The notes: generated by a model from the letters alone, not told the origin. A DNA stretch of 47,156 nt from Paenibacillus plantiphilus (GCF_927798095.1 NZ_CAKMMF010000034.1:7365-54520), one strand, 5' to 3'. Counted from the first letter of the stretch, positions 1 through 10,174 are shown. Program-made: numbers and translations.

Positions 1-970
1 CCAGCCGGGCGGAATGCGCCAGCCCGGCTGCTTCGCGGCGCGAAGCGGCAGCGACGAGCGCCGCTTCGGCCGCTTCGGCAGCGGCGAGCGCGGGCGCCAG
101 CCGCTCCGCCGCCGCCAGGCGCTGCAGCTCGCGCTGCAGCGCATCCACGCGCGGCGCATCCGCGTGCAGCTGCGCCTGCTGCGCTTCCTTCGCGAGCAGC
201 GCCTCCTGCCGCTCGCGCACATGCAGCCGCTCCGCGTGGAGCCGCTCCGCCTCGGCCAGCGCTGCCCGCGCGACCGCTGCCGCGGCTCCCGCTTCGCGGT
301 GCAAGGCCGCCGCCGCATCCACTGCGGCGGCCGAGGCGTCGCCGAGCCCTTGCTGCTCGGCTGCCGCTTCGCTGAGCGCGGCTTCCGCCGCTTTCAAGCG
401 CTGGCTAAGCTTCAGCGCCAGCCCATCGCCAAACCGCTCCAAGCGGAACAGCCGCTGCAGCATTTGGCGGCGATCCTTGCCTGTCAGCGACAGAAATTCC
501 GCGAATTTGCCCTGAGGCAGCACAACCGCCCGTGTGAAGTCCTGCATATTAAGCCCAATCCGTTCTTCTACGCAGCGGGTCACATCCCCGGTTCGATCAG
601 CGATAACAATATCGCCTGCATCCGTTACCTCCACGAAGCGGCTCAGCGCACTCGTAATGGACACATCACCGCCGCGCTTGAACTGGCGCTCGACACGATA
701 GCGCCGACTCTCGCCGCCGCCGGACATGTCAAAGGTGAAGGAGACCGCGAGCTGCTTCTCCGCCTGATTCATAATCCCCTGCGTACCATTCGGAGCGCGC
801 TCCACTCGGCCATACAGCGCCAGCGTCATCGCATCCAAAATGCTTGATTTGCCGCTCCCCGTAGAGCCAAAGATGCCGAACACACCCGCTTCGCACAAGC
901 GCTCAAAATCAACCTCCTGCGCCTCGCGATAACTTTGCAGCCCGCTTAATCGCAGCAATATCGGCTTCAT
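1..970 (-). CDS. sbcC: Exonuclease SbcC, N-terminal part (runs off left edge)
   Basis: ATPase subunit of the SbcCD (Rad50-Mre11-like) nuclease that opens DNA hairpins and processes double-strand ends. Translating the minus strand from the ATG at 970 gives an open frame of about 323 codons to the window edge. It begins MKPILLRLSGLQSYREAQEV and has a Walker A motif GSTGSGKSS near residue 35, then LPQGKFAEFL, typical of SbcC. After that comes an Ala/Glu/Arg/Leu-rich stretch that is the start of the long coiled coil. The zinc hook, second coiled coil and Walker B half lie outside the window. The start ATG overlaps the sbcD stop as ATGA, so the two are translationally coupled. The coiled-coil part is very GC-rich. 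Confidence 0.93.
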   Translation of the reverse strand, partial: MKPILLRLSGLQSYREAQEVDFERLCEAGVFGIFGSTGSGKSSILDAMTLALYGRVERAPNGTQGIMNQAEKQLAVSFTFDMSGGGESRRYRVERQFKRGGDVSITSALSRFVEVTDAGDIVIADRTGDVTRCVEERIGLNMQDFTRAVVLPQGKFAEFLSLTGKDRRQMLQRLFRLERFGDGLALKLSQRLKAAEAALSEAAAEQQGLGDASAAAVDAAAALHREAGAAAAVARAALAEAERLHAERLHVRERQEALLAKEAQQAQLHADAPRVDALQRELQRLAAAERLAPALAAAEAAEAALVAAASRREAAGLAHSARL

Positions 971-2190
971 GCTCCCTCACCTTCTCCCCTACGCCCTTCA
1001 TCGCTTGTCCGATCCGAATCCAGATGATCATCTTCCGCAATCAGCTCCAGAAAGAGTCCCACCGTGTCCGCATCAGGCTCCGCGCCTCCGGTTTGCCGGA
1101 TATAGAACCGCCGGAATAATTCCTCCGCAGGCAATTGCTCGCGTGAACGCCCGTCCTCCTCCATCGTCGCTGCATATTCCGGATACACGGGCCGAATGTG
1201 AACAAGCCCGTCATGCAGCCGGCGAAGCTGCCCAATATGCTGCAGCGTCATCGCTTCCGTCATCCATACATCAAGATCGATCCAGGCTCCTGCATCTCGT
1301 CCCTCGTCTATCCATCCCTGCACCTCTGCCAAGCCGCCCTTCGCCTTCCACTGAACGAGCGGTCGACCGCAGCTCAGGAAAATTTCTCGCGGCTCCACCA
1401 CTTTCCCAGGCTCCGCGTCGAAGACGATAACCGACTTGGACTGTCCGGCTTCCGAGAAGCTGTACGCCAGCGGCGAACCGCTGTACCTCATCCGCTCATC
1501 GCCGTCCACCCGCTGCGGCCGATGCAGATGACCGAGCGCAACATACTGCGCCCCAATGCGAAGCGCGGACGGATCAACCGTATATGCGCCGCCAATCTGA
1601 ATTGGCCGCTCCGAATCCGTCTCCAAGCCGCCCAATACATAAATATGGCTCATCGCCAAATTAATCGTGTCCGGCCGAAAGGACGAGCCAAGCCCTTGCA
1701 TCAGGCGTCCTACACGCTCGGAGTAAGCCGTTCTCAGCAGCGCTTCATCCGTCTCTTCACGAAGCAGCTCCCGAAGTCTCGATTCCGATGGATAAGGCAA
1801 AGCCGCAATAATGGCCTGCTCCCCCGTACGCGGCGCATCGATGATCAGTGGCCCCGCCGACGGCATCCCGAGCAAATGAATGCCGCTTCTGCTAGCAAGC
1901 GGAGCCGAGGCAGCTACACGTTCAGGATGATCATGGTTTCCAGCAATAACCGCGATTGATACTTTGCCGTTGTCAGCAAGCCGCGACAAAGCCTCATAGA
2001 ACAGCTGCTCTGCAGCCGCAGGCGGATTTACCGAATCATAGACATCTCCAGCAAGCAGAATGAGATCGATAGCCTCCTCCTGCACGATCGCTACCAGTTC
2101 GTCCACAAACGCCTCTTGCTCCTCCAAACGGCTGCGCCCTTCAAGCGTTCGCCCGAAATGCCAGTCCGCCGTATGCAAAATACGCACCAT
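967..2190 (-). CDS. sbcD: Exonuclease SbcD (Mre11-like nuclease subunit)
   Basis: Metallophosphoesterase subunit of SbcCD, a Mn-dependent nuclease acting on double-strand ends and hairpins. About 407 aa, normal for the family. The phosphoesterase motifs are visible in order: HTADWHFG at the N-terminus, LLAGDVYD, AGNHDHPE and ALGHLHRP, supplying the Asp/His/Asn metal ligands; a C-terminal capping domain follows. The frame also allows a GTG start two codons upstream (2196). I prefer the ATG at 2190, giving MVRILHTADWH, with GGAG about 11 nt upstream. It lies 33 bp downstream of addA and overlaps sbcC by 4 bp, so addB-addA-sbcD-sbcC reads as one repair operon. Confidence 0.95.
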   Translation of the reverse strand: MVRILHTADWHFGRTLEGRSRLEEQEAFVDELVAIVQEEAIDLILLAGDVYDSVNPPAAAEQLFYEALSRLADNGKVSIAVIAGNHDHPERVAASAPLASRSGIHLLGMPSAGPLIIDAPRTGEQAIIAALPYPSESRLRELLREETDEALLRTAYSERVGRLMQGLGSSFRPDTINLAMSHIYVLGGLETDSERPIQIGGAYTVDPSALRIGAQYVALGHLHRPQRVDGDERMRYSGSPLAYSFSEAGQSKSVIVFDAEPGKVVEPREIFLSCGRPLVQWKAKGGLAEVQGWIDEGRDAGAWIDLDVWMTEAMTLQHIGQLRRLHDGLVHIRPVYPEYAATMEEDGRSREQLPAEELFRRFYIRQTGGAEPDADTVGLFLELIAEDDHLDSDRTSDEGRRGEGEGA

Positions 2191-2223
2191 ATACACCCCC
2201 GCTCCGATAAATTAGAACAACCT

Positions 2224-5200
2224 CTAGTACAACTGCACAGTCTTCCCTCCGTCAAAAAAGAACACATAACAGGCGTCAACCGGCCTTCCCAGAATACGCC
2301 TGATCGCTTCTCCATAAAGCGTCAATTGAAACCGATGCCGTTCAGCCGCAGCTTCCCATTGCCCATCATGAATCCTGTCCGTTTTATAATCAAGCAGCAG
2401 AAGCTGCTCCCCGTCCTCAAACAGACAATCGATAACCCCTTGAATGAGAATCGGCTCCTCGCCGACCTCCTGCCCCGCATTCGGATACACTCGCGATGCC
2501 GGGAACGTGCAGCTGAACGGCGTTTCCCTTCTCACCCAATCCGCAGCAAGCAGCTTCGCTCCTACCGGCGTGGCAAAAAAGGCTGCGGCTGAAGCGATAT
2601 CCACCGCCTCTGCTTGTCCGGCAGTCAGCATACTTCGCTCCCGAAGTCCGTTAATCGTGTCGCGCACCCTCTCTTCATCAACAGGTCCATCAAGTGGAAT
2701 ATGCTGCATGACCAAATGGCTGACTGTACCGCGTTCAGCTGCGGTAAGCGTATGTTCCTCCATAAATTTAGGACGGCGCAGCCGGAACGTATAATCCCCG
2801 CTATCTTGAGATGGAGCAGCGGATCCAGCTTTGCTGCCCGTTTCTCCGATTCCAGCCGCCTCACCTGGACCTGAATGCGATGCCAGCTCCAAAAACGGAA
2901 GCACAGCCGACTCCTCATCTTCTGCCAGCTCGGCATGCAGCCGCTTCATCTCCGTAACAGATGTTTTCGCCGCAACTGTCGTCGCAGCCTGGTATGGATA
3001 AGTCCATGTCAGACGATCCTCAATCTCCTCTGCCGCCTCAGGCGATACAGGGATCGGCACAAGCGCTTGAACCGCCTGAAGCCGCTCCGCGAAAGCAGCA
3101 TCGGCCGCTTCATCCACCTCAGCAGAAGCAGCCGCTTGAAGACCGAATATTGAAGCAGGAACAACACCAGCTTTCCAATCCTGATAGGAGCTTAGGCCAT
3201 CGTTCGACTCCTTCGACTCCTTCGAGCCCTTCGAGTCTTTCACATCGTTCACATCGTTCGAGTCCTTCGCATCGTTCGCGTCCTTCGAGCCCTTCGCATC
3301 CTTCGCGTCCTTCGCGTCCTTCGCATCCTTCGCATCCTTCGCGTCCTTCACATCGTTCGCATCGCTTGAACCGTCAGCAGCCATCGCATCAACTGCTGTC
3401 TCCATTTCCATCCGATCCTTCTCTACATTGGCTGCAATTGAGATCGGAACGCCATCGCGCATCGCAAGCGGCCCGATCCAGTCCAGAAATCGTTTCGCCT
3501 GACCCAATCGAAAATCAGGGATCTCGCCCTTGGCGTCGAAAGAATCCTGCCACTGCTGCAGCGTCTTGACCGCGTCTCCGACGGTTCCCACGAGAAACAG
3601 CTTCTCCTTCGGCCTTGTCAGCGCGACATAAAGAATGCGCATCTCCTCAGCAAGCGTCTCCATCCGCATCTTGTGGCGAATAGCCAAATAGGGCAAGGTT
3701 GGATAGCTGACCCTAAGCGCTGTGTCGACGAAACGGGGACCGAAGCCAAGCTGCTTATGCATAAGGAATGCTCCATTCAAGTCCTGCCGATTAAACAGCT
3801 TTCCGAGTCCAGCCGCGAATACGACCGGAAACTCAAGCCCTTTGCTTTTGTGAATGGACATGATTCGCACCACATCCTCCTGCTCGCCCAGCGCCCGCGC
3901 AGTTCCAAGGTCGCCGCCGCTCTCCCGCATCCGGTCAATAAATCGCAGAAAACGGAACAAGCCGCGGAACGAGGTGGCCTCGTATTGCCTGGTGCGATCA
4001 TGCAAAGCACGAAGATTTGCCTGACGCTGCATACCGCCTGGCATGCCGCCAACCAGATCGTAATATCCGGTCTCCCGATAAATAGCCCATAGCAAATCAG
4101 CGAGCGAGCCTCGTCTTGCTTGCTCCCGCCACTGCTCCAGCATAATTTGAAACCGGGTAAGCTTGTCCCTCGTTTCCTCCTGCAGCGATGCATCGCCAAC
4201 TGCTTGCCTAACGGCATCATAATAAGCCGTTTTGCCGCCCCGAATCCGAATCCATGCCAGCTCCTCCGCATTCAGACCAAAGATCGGAGAGCGCAGCGCT
4301 CCTGCCAGCGGTATATCCTGATATGGATTGTCAATGACGCGAAGCAGCGATACAATCGTCTCCACTTCCGTCGCTTCGAAATATCCGTTGCTTAACTCCG
4401 CATAAGCCGGTATTCCCTGCGCCTGCAGCTCTTCAATAATAACGGGCGCCCACTGCTTGTCCGCCCGCAGCAAAATAACGATATCCCGCCACGCTAACGG
4501 ACGTTTGCGGCCCCGCTTCCCATCGTACACCTCGAAGACAGCCGCGCTGCCTCCTTCCGCTGAATCCATGCCCTTCAATCTTCGGATCTGTGAAGCGATA
4601 TATCGGGCTTCCAACTGTACGGTCAGCAAATCGGCAATCGGCTCGGTTGGCGATGGTGCCAGGGCCGACGTCTCAGCTCCATAGACATTGTCATCGCTCT
4701 CCTCATCTCCAGAGCTGCCGCTATCCTTCTCGTCATCCCGACCGGTCCCTTTGTCGATAAGCGCAAATTCAATCGCATACCGATCAGCAGAACCGCCGTC
4801 ATTCGCGGACGGATACGAGGCTCCGCACACAAGCTCTGCGCGCTTGTCGTAATCCATCTCCGCAGCCCGCTCCCGCATTATCGCCCGAAACACATGATTG
4901 ACGCCATCAACAACCTCGGACCTGCTGCGGAAATTTCTCGCCAAATCTATACGAATACCACTCTCGCGATCACCTTCAGGAGCAAGATTCTCTAACATAT
5001 CCGCTTGCTGCCGAACATCATGGACGGAGGAATAAGCTTTATACTTGCGCAGAAACAGATTCGGCTCTGCCAGACGAAACCGGTAAATGCTCTGCTTCAC
5101 ATCGCCCACCATAAACCGGTTGCCCGCGCCAGGACGCGCCAGCAGCGCTACGATCGCCTCCTGCACCATATTCGTATCCTGATATTCATCCAGCAGAATC

Positions 5201-6426
5201 TCATCGAATTGACGCTGGTATTCAAGCGCCGCTGGTGATGGAATTGAATGCTCCGGCGTAGATGAAGGATCACGCAGAATGCGCAGACAATAATGCTCCA
5301 TATCGCCAAAATCAAGCAGCCCCTTCTCACGTTTGCCCGCTTCGAACCGACCTCCGAAATCAATAACAAGCTCCGCCAATATGCTCATAATCGGCGCCAG
5401 CTCCATCAGCTCCTGGGCAAACTCCTCCGCTGAACGACTGAACAGCTCATCCGTCATATCCGCAATCATTGATTTCGCCTTGTCCCGCAGCTCCTTGGCC
5501 TGTTCCATCAACGTCTTGTCGGCATCGCCGCCCCGCTGACTCTTGAGCTTGCCGAAGCTCGCTTCTGCGAAAGCATCGGACCACGATTCCCACGGCTCGT
5601 TCTCCACACGGGCCGCAAGCGCGGAAACAATTCGCAAATCATCCTCCAGCGTCTCGGCATAATGAGCCGGTCCTGCAGGCAGTCTTGCCACATCCATAGC
5701 TTGCTCCAGCAAATTCCTTGCCCCTTGAAGCGCCAATGCAACCGTTCCGACAAGACTGCCCACCCATTCCGATTGGCCGAGCTCAGAAGCATCCCTCACC
5801 TCGAAGGCTGCTGCTGTTTCTTTAAGCCATACCTCAGGCCACGGATGACTTTGCGAGAACGTATACAGTTGCAGCACCAATGCATACAGCGGACCATCGC
5901 CCCGCTCACCGCCAAAGCGCTCAATAAGCCCAATGAAGCCGCTGTTCTCATCCGCCTCGGCGTAACGTTCTTCGAACAGAGCATCGAGCACATCCATTCG
6001 CAGCAGCTCCGTCTCCGTTGCATTGGCGATACGAAAGCCCGGGTCTAGACCGATGAGCGGGTAATAGCGCCGAATCGCATCCAGACAGAAGGAATGCAAT
6101 GTCGTGATCGAGGCCCGACCCATTAAAGCGAGCTGGCGGCGCAGATGCTCCGACTCTGGATTGCGATCAAGCTCCTTCTCCAGCGCAATCCGAATCCGTT
6201 CCTTCATCTCCGCTGCCGCCGCCTTGGTGAATGTGGCAACGAGCAGCTTGTCTACATCGGTATCAGCCGAAATTTTGCGAATGATCCGCTCAACCAGGAC
6301 GGCTGTCTTGCCCGAGCCCGCTGCGGCAGCAATCAGAATATTGCTGCCGCTTGTGACGATGGCATTCCATTGATCATCCGTCCATATGCTGCCCTGAGGC
6401 TTTGTCGCATGATTAGCTTCCGCCAT
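2224..6426 (-). CDS. addA: ATP-dependent helicase/nuclease subunit A (AddA)
   Basis: Helicase-nuclease subunit of AddAB, the Gram-positive RecBCD counterpart that resects double-strand breaks to Chi. About 1400 aa, longer than the roughly 1230 aa usual in Bacillus. Visible parts: Q-motif WTDDQWNAI and Walker A AAAAGSGKTAVLV near residues 30-45; Walker B LLDEYQDTN near 410; SIHKSKGLEFPVVF (helicase motif V region) near 840; a C-terminal RecB-type nuclease motif LLLLDYKTDR. The extra length is in an acidic insert near residue 580 and a highly repetitive Asp-Ala-Lys linker near 1017-1080. A GTG at 6435 is in frame, but ATG 6426 (MAEANHATK) has AAGAGGGG about 10 nt upstream. The start overlaps the addB end by 14 bp. 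Confidence 0.96.
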   Translation of the reverse strand: MAEANHATKPQGSIWTDDQWNAIVTSGSNILIAAAAGSGKTAVLVERIIRKISADTDVDKLLVATFTKAAAAEMKERIRIALEKELDRNPESEHLRRQLALMGRASITTLHSFCLDAIRRYYPLIGLDPGFRIANATETELLRMDVLDALFEERYAEADENSGFIGLIERFGGERGDGPLYALVLQLYTFSQSHPWPEVWLKETAAAFEVRDASELGQSEWVGSLVGTVALALQGARNLLEQAMDVARLPAGPAHYAETLEDDLRIVSALAARVENEPWESWSDAFAEASFGKLKSQRGGDADKTLMEQAKELRDKAKSMIADMTDELFSRSAEEFAQELMELAPIMSILAELVIDFGGRFEAGKREKGLLDFGDMEHYCLRILRDPSSTPEHSIPSPAALEYQRQFDEILLDEYQDTNMVQEAIVALLARPGAGNRFMVGDVKQSIYRFRLAEPNLFLRKYKAYSSVHDVRQQADMLENLAPEGDRESGIRIDLARNFRSRSEVVDGVNHVFRAIMRERAAEMDYDKRAELVCGASYPSANDGGSADRYAIEFALIDKGTGRDDEKDSGSSGDEESDDNVYGAETSALAPSPTEPIADLLTVQLEARYIASQIRRLKGMDSAEGGSAAVFEVYDGKRGRKRPLAWRDIVILLRADKQWAPVIIEELQAQGIPAYAELSNGYFEATEVETIVSLLRVIDNPYQDIPLAGALRSPIFGLNAEELAWIRIRGGKTAYYDAVRQAVGDASLQEETRDKLTRFQIMLEQWREQARRGSLADLLWAIYRETGYYDLVGGMPGGMQRQANLRALHDRTRQYEATSFRGLFRFLRFIDRMRESGGDLGTARALGEQEDVVRIMSIHKSKGLEFPVVFAAGLGKLFNRQDLNGAFLMHKQLGFGPRFVDTALRVSYPTLPYLAIRHKMRMETLAEEMRILYVALTRPKEKLFLVGTVGDAVKTLQQWQDSFDAKGEIPDFRLGQAKRFLDWIGPLAMRDGVPISIAANVEKDRMEMETAVDAMAADGSSDANDVKDAKDAKDAKDAKDAKDAKGSKDANDAKDSNDVNDVKDSKGSKESKESNDGLSSYQDWKAGVVPASIFGLQAAASAEVDEAADAAFAERLQAVQALVPIPVSPEAAEEIEDRLTWTYPYQAATTVAAKTSVTEMKRLHAELAEDEESAVLPFLELASHSGPGEAAGIGETGSKAGSAAPSQDSGDYTFRLRRPKFMEEHTLTAAERGTVSHLVMQHIPLDGPVDEERVRDTINGLRERSMLTAGQAEAVDIASAAAFFATPVGAKLLAADWVRRETPFSCTFPASRVYPNAGQEVGEEPILIQGVIDCLFEDGEQLLLLDYKTDRIHDGQWEAAAERHRFQLTLYGEAIRRILGRPVDACYVFFFDGGKTVQLY
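3197..3363 (-). repeat. 9-nt-periodic repeat coding an Asp-X-Lys linker in AddA
   Basis: About 18 consecutive 9-bp units read on the minus strand as three-residue repeats (DAN, DVK, DAK six times, GSK, DAN, DAK, DSN, DVN, DVK, DSK, GSK, ESK, ESN). They fall between the second helicase domain and the C-terminal nuclease domain. All units keep the reading frame, so copy number changes would lengthen or shorten the linker without a frameshift. The central DAK units are nearly identical at nucleotide level, suggesting recent slippage expansion. Confidence 0.9.
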
Positions 6427-9400
6427 CGTCCTCACCCCTCTTCGTCATATGAAATCTGCTGAACTGCTCGGCATCGGGAACGAGAATACGTCCGCGATCC
6501 AGCTCCTTGCCAGCGGCAAGCAGCTCCCATACTTCTTCCTTGCCCGGTTTGCCAAGCTTTGCGAAGGCGTTGCCTTCAATTAAAGGATCGAATTGGCATA
6601 CCGGCTTATAAGCGCAGAACTGGCAGGGCAGCTTGGTTCCGAGCCGATAAGGCGTAATCGACACGTCGCCTCCCGCGATCCGGTCGCCTATTCGCCGCAG
6701 CGTCGTTCTTACCGATTGACGCAGCGCATCCCACTGCTCGCTCGACGCTACAGAGGAGCTGCTGTAGAAACCTCCGTCTCTCTTAAGCGCAAGCGGCAGA
6801 AGCTCGGAATACCCCGTATCCAATGAATGATCCATCATTCGGGCCGTTTGCTCATCCGCCAGCACCAGCCCCTTCAGCTTGAAGCGCTTCAGCATTTCCG
6901 ATCTTGCTTTCTCCCCTGTAAGCGCATTGGATGCCGACAGCAGCGGATTGTGCACATGAAAATATAGGACGCCCGCAGGACGCGCCTCTTGACCGAGCCA
7001 TTCCGGAGCCGCTTGCAGCAGAACATCCAGGTAGGTGAGCATTTGCAGCGCAAGCCCGTATGCCACTTCCTCCAGTCTGAGCTGCGTCGCGCTGGATTTG
7101 AAATCGATCACGCGCAGCAGCAGACCATCCTCCGTCTCCGCCGCATCCACACGATCGATTCGTCCCGACATTTCCATCGCGCGTCCGTTGGACAGCGGAA
7201 TACGGACAGGCGGCAGCGGTCCTTCCGGACCGAAGCCGATCTCAACGCCGACAGGCTGGAAGTCTGCCCGCCTTGCATGCTCGCCAAGAATAACCGCTGC
7301 TTGACCGACAATATCCTGCAGCTTGCGAGCCACATAACGATTGCGGCTGCTGCTGAATAATATTTGCGATTGCAGCCGTTCGGCCAACTCCTCTACTACT
7401 ATTGCCGCTTCCTTGCGAATGCCGGCGGCATCCATCTCCCCCCACCGATCACCGAGCGTTACAGCCAAACGACTGAGCGCCGCATGAAACAGCTGTCCGA
7501 TATCCGGCGCTGCCAGCTTGAATTGCGCCCGTTCACGCAGCCGCAGGCCATGAATAGCGAAATGCTGGAACGGACAAGAAACGAAACGCTCCATTCGCGA
7601 TACACTGCCTCTGAGCATTGTGCCGTACAGCAGATCAGCCGTAGCGGCAGATAACATCGCCGCTTCATTCGTATAATGGAGCGATTGGACGAGACGGCTC
7701 AGCCTGTCCTGCCACTGCGGCCGAACGGCAAACCAGTTGTAGGCCTCCCACCAGAGAGGCGAGATGGCTCCCCCTTGCCGCCAAACGCGAAGCCCATTAA
7801 TCAAATACGACAGCGTACGTTCCGGGTGCGCGATATAGCCTAGCTGCTCCTCCTCCGTCATCGCCATGGAAGGCTCGCCTGCAATCATCCGTTCCTCAAT
7901 GCCAGGGAACATCCCCTTCATCTGGCGAATAACCTCCGAAGCATGCAGACTCTTCCCTTCCTCGTCGGCCATCACCCAACTAATCCATAACGAATGGCTT
8001 GGCATCGTCAACGCGTTATAGATTAAGAAGCGTTCGTCCAGCAAACGTCTGCGTACACCGGGAGCCATCACAAGCCCGCCGTTTCCCAGCATCTCACGCT
8101 CCTGCTCTGTCAGCACGCCGTCCTCCTGAAACCGCTGCGGCATAACGCCGTCATTCGCGCCAAGCACATAACAAACCGACACATGACCAGGTCTTGTACG
8201 GTCAATGCTCCCGATAAGCACCTCATCAATCGAAGGCGGAACAGCCGCCAGCTTCAAGCTCTCCAGACCGGTTTCGATCATCCCCGCGAAGAGTGCAAGA
8301 GACAACGGCTCCTCGCCCGTCATCTCGACTAATTGATCCAGCAGATTCAGAACACCGTCCCATAGCTGCTTATGCTCTCTTGCACGCTGAGTCTGGCCCG
8401 CAGCCAGCGCAGTCCTGCTCCATCGCTCCAGTCTGTCCGGGGCATCGATACTGATCAACAGCCGATAGAGCGCCTCGCACATTTCACGCACATTGGCAGC
8501 CCGCTTCAGCTCTTGATTAAGTCTGTGCAGCGGTGAAACAACGGCTTCCCTTGCTTTCATTACAATCTCGAACAAGCGCTTCTCCCTATCGTCCGCTTCT
8601 GCCCGTTCCCCTTCCAACGAGTCGCGTGTGAACGGCTTCCACTGGCTAATCGTAAGCCAGCGATTGCCATCAATACCCGCAGCAAGAGCATAATTCTCCA
8701 ACAGGTCAAAATGCTCTCTTGTCATACTCCCGTCATCCGGCATCAGCAGCTCAGACTTGATACAGCGGAATACGGTTTCATAGCGCCAGCCATGCTCAGC
8801 AATTTCAAGCGCCGAACGAATGAATTCAACAAGCGGATGATGAAGCGCCGCATTCTTCTGGTCCAGAAAACAAGGAATATCATAATCGTTAAACACCGCA
8901 GTTATGTAATCGTTGTAATCTGGCGAGTTCCGCACCATAACGACCAGATCACGATAACGCAGTCCCTCGTCCTTCACTCGTCGAACGATATCGCGGGCAA
9001 CGGCTTCAACCTCCGCTCTCCGGCTCGCAGCCGCATGCAACGATACGCTTCCGTGCTCCAGATGCTCGGCTGCAAGGTCCATCGCAGCCCGATCCCTGTA
9101 ATGACGCTCGATATGCGCCAGCATTGGACGGTCACGGAATCGATGCGGAGTTCCCTCATCTAACAGCAAGGGCTCCTCAATCGGCACGCCGCTTTGCAGC
9201 GCCAGATCACGCAGCGCAATAAACGTTTCTGCGGTCGACCGGAACAAATCCAGCTCATGCGGCATTTCACCTGCAGCATAGGGCCGATCCAGACATAATG
9301 TTACGGTCACTTGCTCTGCATATTGAAGAAGCGCGCCAAGCGCTTCATATTCTTTTGGCGTGAAGCCGTGAAATCCATCTACCCATATATGTGCGCCACG

Positions 9401-9994
9401 CATCGTTGATGCCAAGCCGAAGCCCTTAGTCATCCAGCTCAAGTAATCCTCAGAATCTATATATAAACCTGCCAGCTCGCTATCCAGCTCCGCATGAATA
9501 AGATGCAAATCATGAAGCTTGCGATGCAGCAGCGAATTTCCATTGCCTAGCTGATTGCTCTCGGCAAGCTGCTGAACGTCCTCTGCCGAGATGCCGTACC
9601 GCTTCCATTCCGTCAACAGCTCTCCGAGCCGCTCAATAAAGCCATGCTGCGTCTCACTGCCTTGATACAGCTGCAGACTCTCATTCAGCCGATGAACGAT
9701 CTTATAGAGCAGCATGTTTTTGCCGTCCTCATTAATAGGCACAAGCGCCGTTCCACCCGTCTCCTGCATCACGCGAAAGGCAAGCCTTCTAAAGCTGAGC
9801 GCTTGGGCTCTAATCGTCCCTCCCAGCTCGGGGTCATTCAACAAGGTGTATTCCGTCTGAAAGGTCGCCTGCTCCGGCACGAGCATAATTAGCGGAGGGC
9901 CATCAGGCTGACGAAGCACCTCATGGCGAATATGATGAAGGCATTGATGGGTTTTCCCCGTCCCCGAACGGCCAATAATAAAACGGAGCGCCAT
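6413..9994 (-). CDS. addB: ATP-dependent nuclease subunit B (AddB)
   Basis: Partner of AddA in double-strand-break resection; it carries the second nuclease domain and an iron-sulfur cluster. About 1193 aa, close to the 1166 aa of Bacillus subtilis AddB. Visible: N-terminal FIIGRSGTGKTHQ (Walker A-like); a RecB-type nuclease motif VIDFKSS in the C-terminal third; cysteines for a 4Fe-4S staple, one in VSCPFQHFA and three in CQFCAYKPVC near the C-terminus. The frame extends upstream to ATG 10027, but ATG 9994 (MALRFIIGRSG) has AGAGGTGG just upstream and is the better start. It is the first gene of the addBA-sbcDC block. The 3' end overlaps addA. Confidence 0.96.
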   Translation of the reverse strand: MALRFIIGRSGTGKTHQCLHHIRHEVLRQPDGPPLIMLVPEQATFQTEYTLLNDPELGGTIRAQALSFRRLAFRVMQETGGTALVPINEDGKNMLLYKIVHRLNESLQLYQGSETQHGFIERLGELLTEWKRYGISAEDVQQLAESNQLGNGNSLLHRKLHDLHLIHAELDSELAGLYIDSEDYLSWMTKGFGLASTMRGAHIWVDGFHGFTPKEYEALGALLQYAEQVTVTLCLDRPYAAGEMPHELDLFRSTAETFIALRDLALQSGVPIEEPLLLDEGTPHRFRDRPMLAHIERHYRDRAAMDLAAEHLEHGSVSLHAAASRRAEVEAVARDIVRRVKDEGLRYRDLVVMVRNSPDYNDYITAVFNDYDIPCFLDQKNAALHHPLVEFIRSALEIAEHGWRYETVFRCIKSELLMPDDGSMTREHFDLLENYALAAGIDGNRWLTISQWKPFTRDSLEGERAEADDREKRLFEIVMKAREAVVSPLHRLNQELKRAANVREMCEALYRLLISIDAPDRLERWSRTALAAGQTQRAREHKQLWDGVLNLLDQLVEMTGEEPLSLALFAGMIETGLESLKLAAVPPSIDEVLIGSIDRTRPGHVSVCYVLGANDGVMPQRFQEDGVLTEQEREMLGNGGLVMAPGVRRRLLDERFLIYNALTMPSHSLWISWVMADEEGKSLHASEVIRQMKGMFPGIEERMIAGEPSMAMTEEEQLGYIAHPERTLSYLINGLRVWRQGGAISPLWWEAYNWFAVRPQWQDRLSRLVQSLHYTNEAAMLSAATADLLYGTMLRGSVSRMERFVSCPFQHFAIHGLRLRERAQFKLAAPDIGQLFHAALSRLAVTLGDRWGEMDAAGIRKEAAIVVEELAERLQSQILFSSSRNRYVARKLQDIVGQAAVILGEHARRADFQPVGVEIGFGPEGPLPPVRIPLSNGRAMEMSGRIDRVDAAETEDGLLLRVIDFKSSATQLRLEEVAYGLALQMLTYLDVLLQAAPEWLGQEARPAGVLYFHVHNPLLSASNALTGEKARSEMLKRFKLKGLVLADEQTARMMDHSLDTGYSELLPLALKRDGGFYSSSSVASSEQWDALRQSVRTTLRRIGDRIAGGDVSITPYRLGTKLPCQFCAYKPVCQFDPLIEGNAFAKLGKPGKEEVWELLAAGKELDRGRILVPDAEQFSRFHMTKRGEDDGGS

Positions 9995-10113
9995 GCGCCC
10001 ACCTCTTCTCGTTTGCGATTCTATCATTTTATCATATCAGCGTACTTCTTTTCATCCGAATACACAAACATTTGTTCTGTTTGGAGACAGGGAATTTATG
10101 TGCATGCTCATCT

Positions 10114-10150
10114 AAAAAAAATAACGACCCTGAACTCGAACCAAGTTCAG
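10114..10150 (-). terminator. Intrinsic terminator after the RCC1-repeat gene
   Basis: On the minus strand a 7-bp stem CTGAACT/AGTTCAG with a 7-nt loop is followed within a few bases by a run of U (the A run at 10114-10121). It sits 25 bp past the stop of the RCC1-repeat gene. Only weak promoter-like sequence is visible between it and addB. Confidence 0.7.
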
Positions 10151-10174
10151 AATCGCCTCATCTACTATGCTAAA

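Noticed and set aside
14..847. 277-residue plus-strand frame at the left edge
   Set aside because: It is the antisense of sbcC, whose minus-strand translation has a Walker A motif and family sequence; Arg/Ala/Leu richness reflects GC-rich coiled-coil codons.
2961..3569. Ser/Pro/His-rich 202-residue plus-strand frame
   Set aside because: Antisense of the AddA linker repeat; the repeats keep the opposite strand open too.
10130..10155. tRNA-like TTCGA loop on the minus strand
   Set aside because: Only a short stem with GGTTCGA is present; there is no acceptor, D or anticodon arm, and it is better explained as a terminator.
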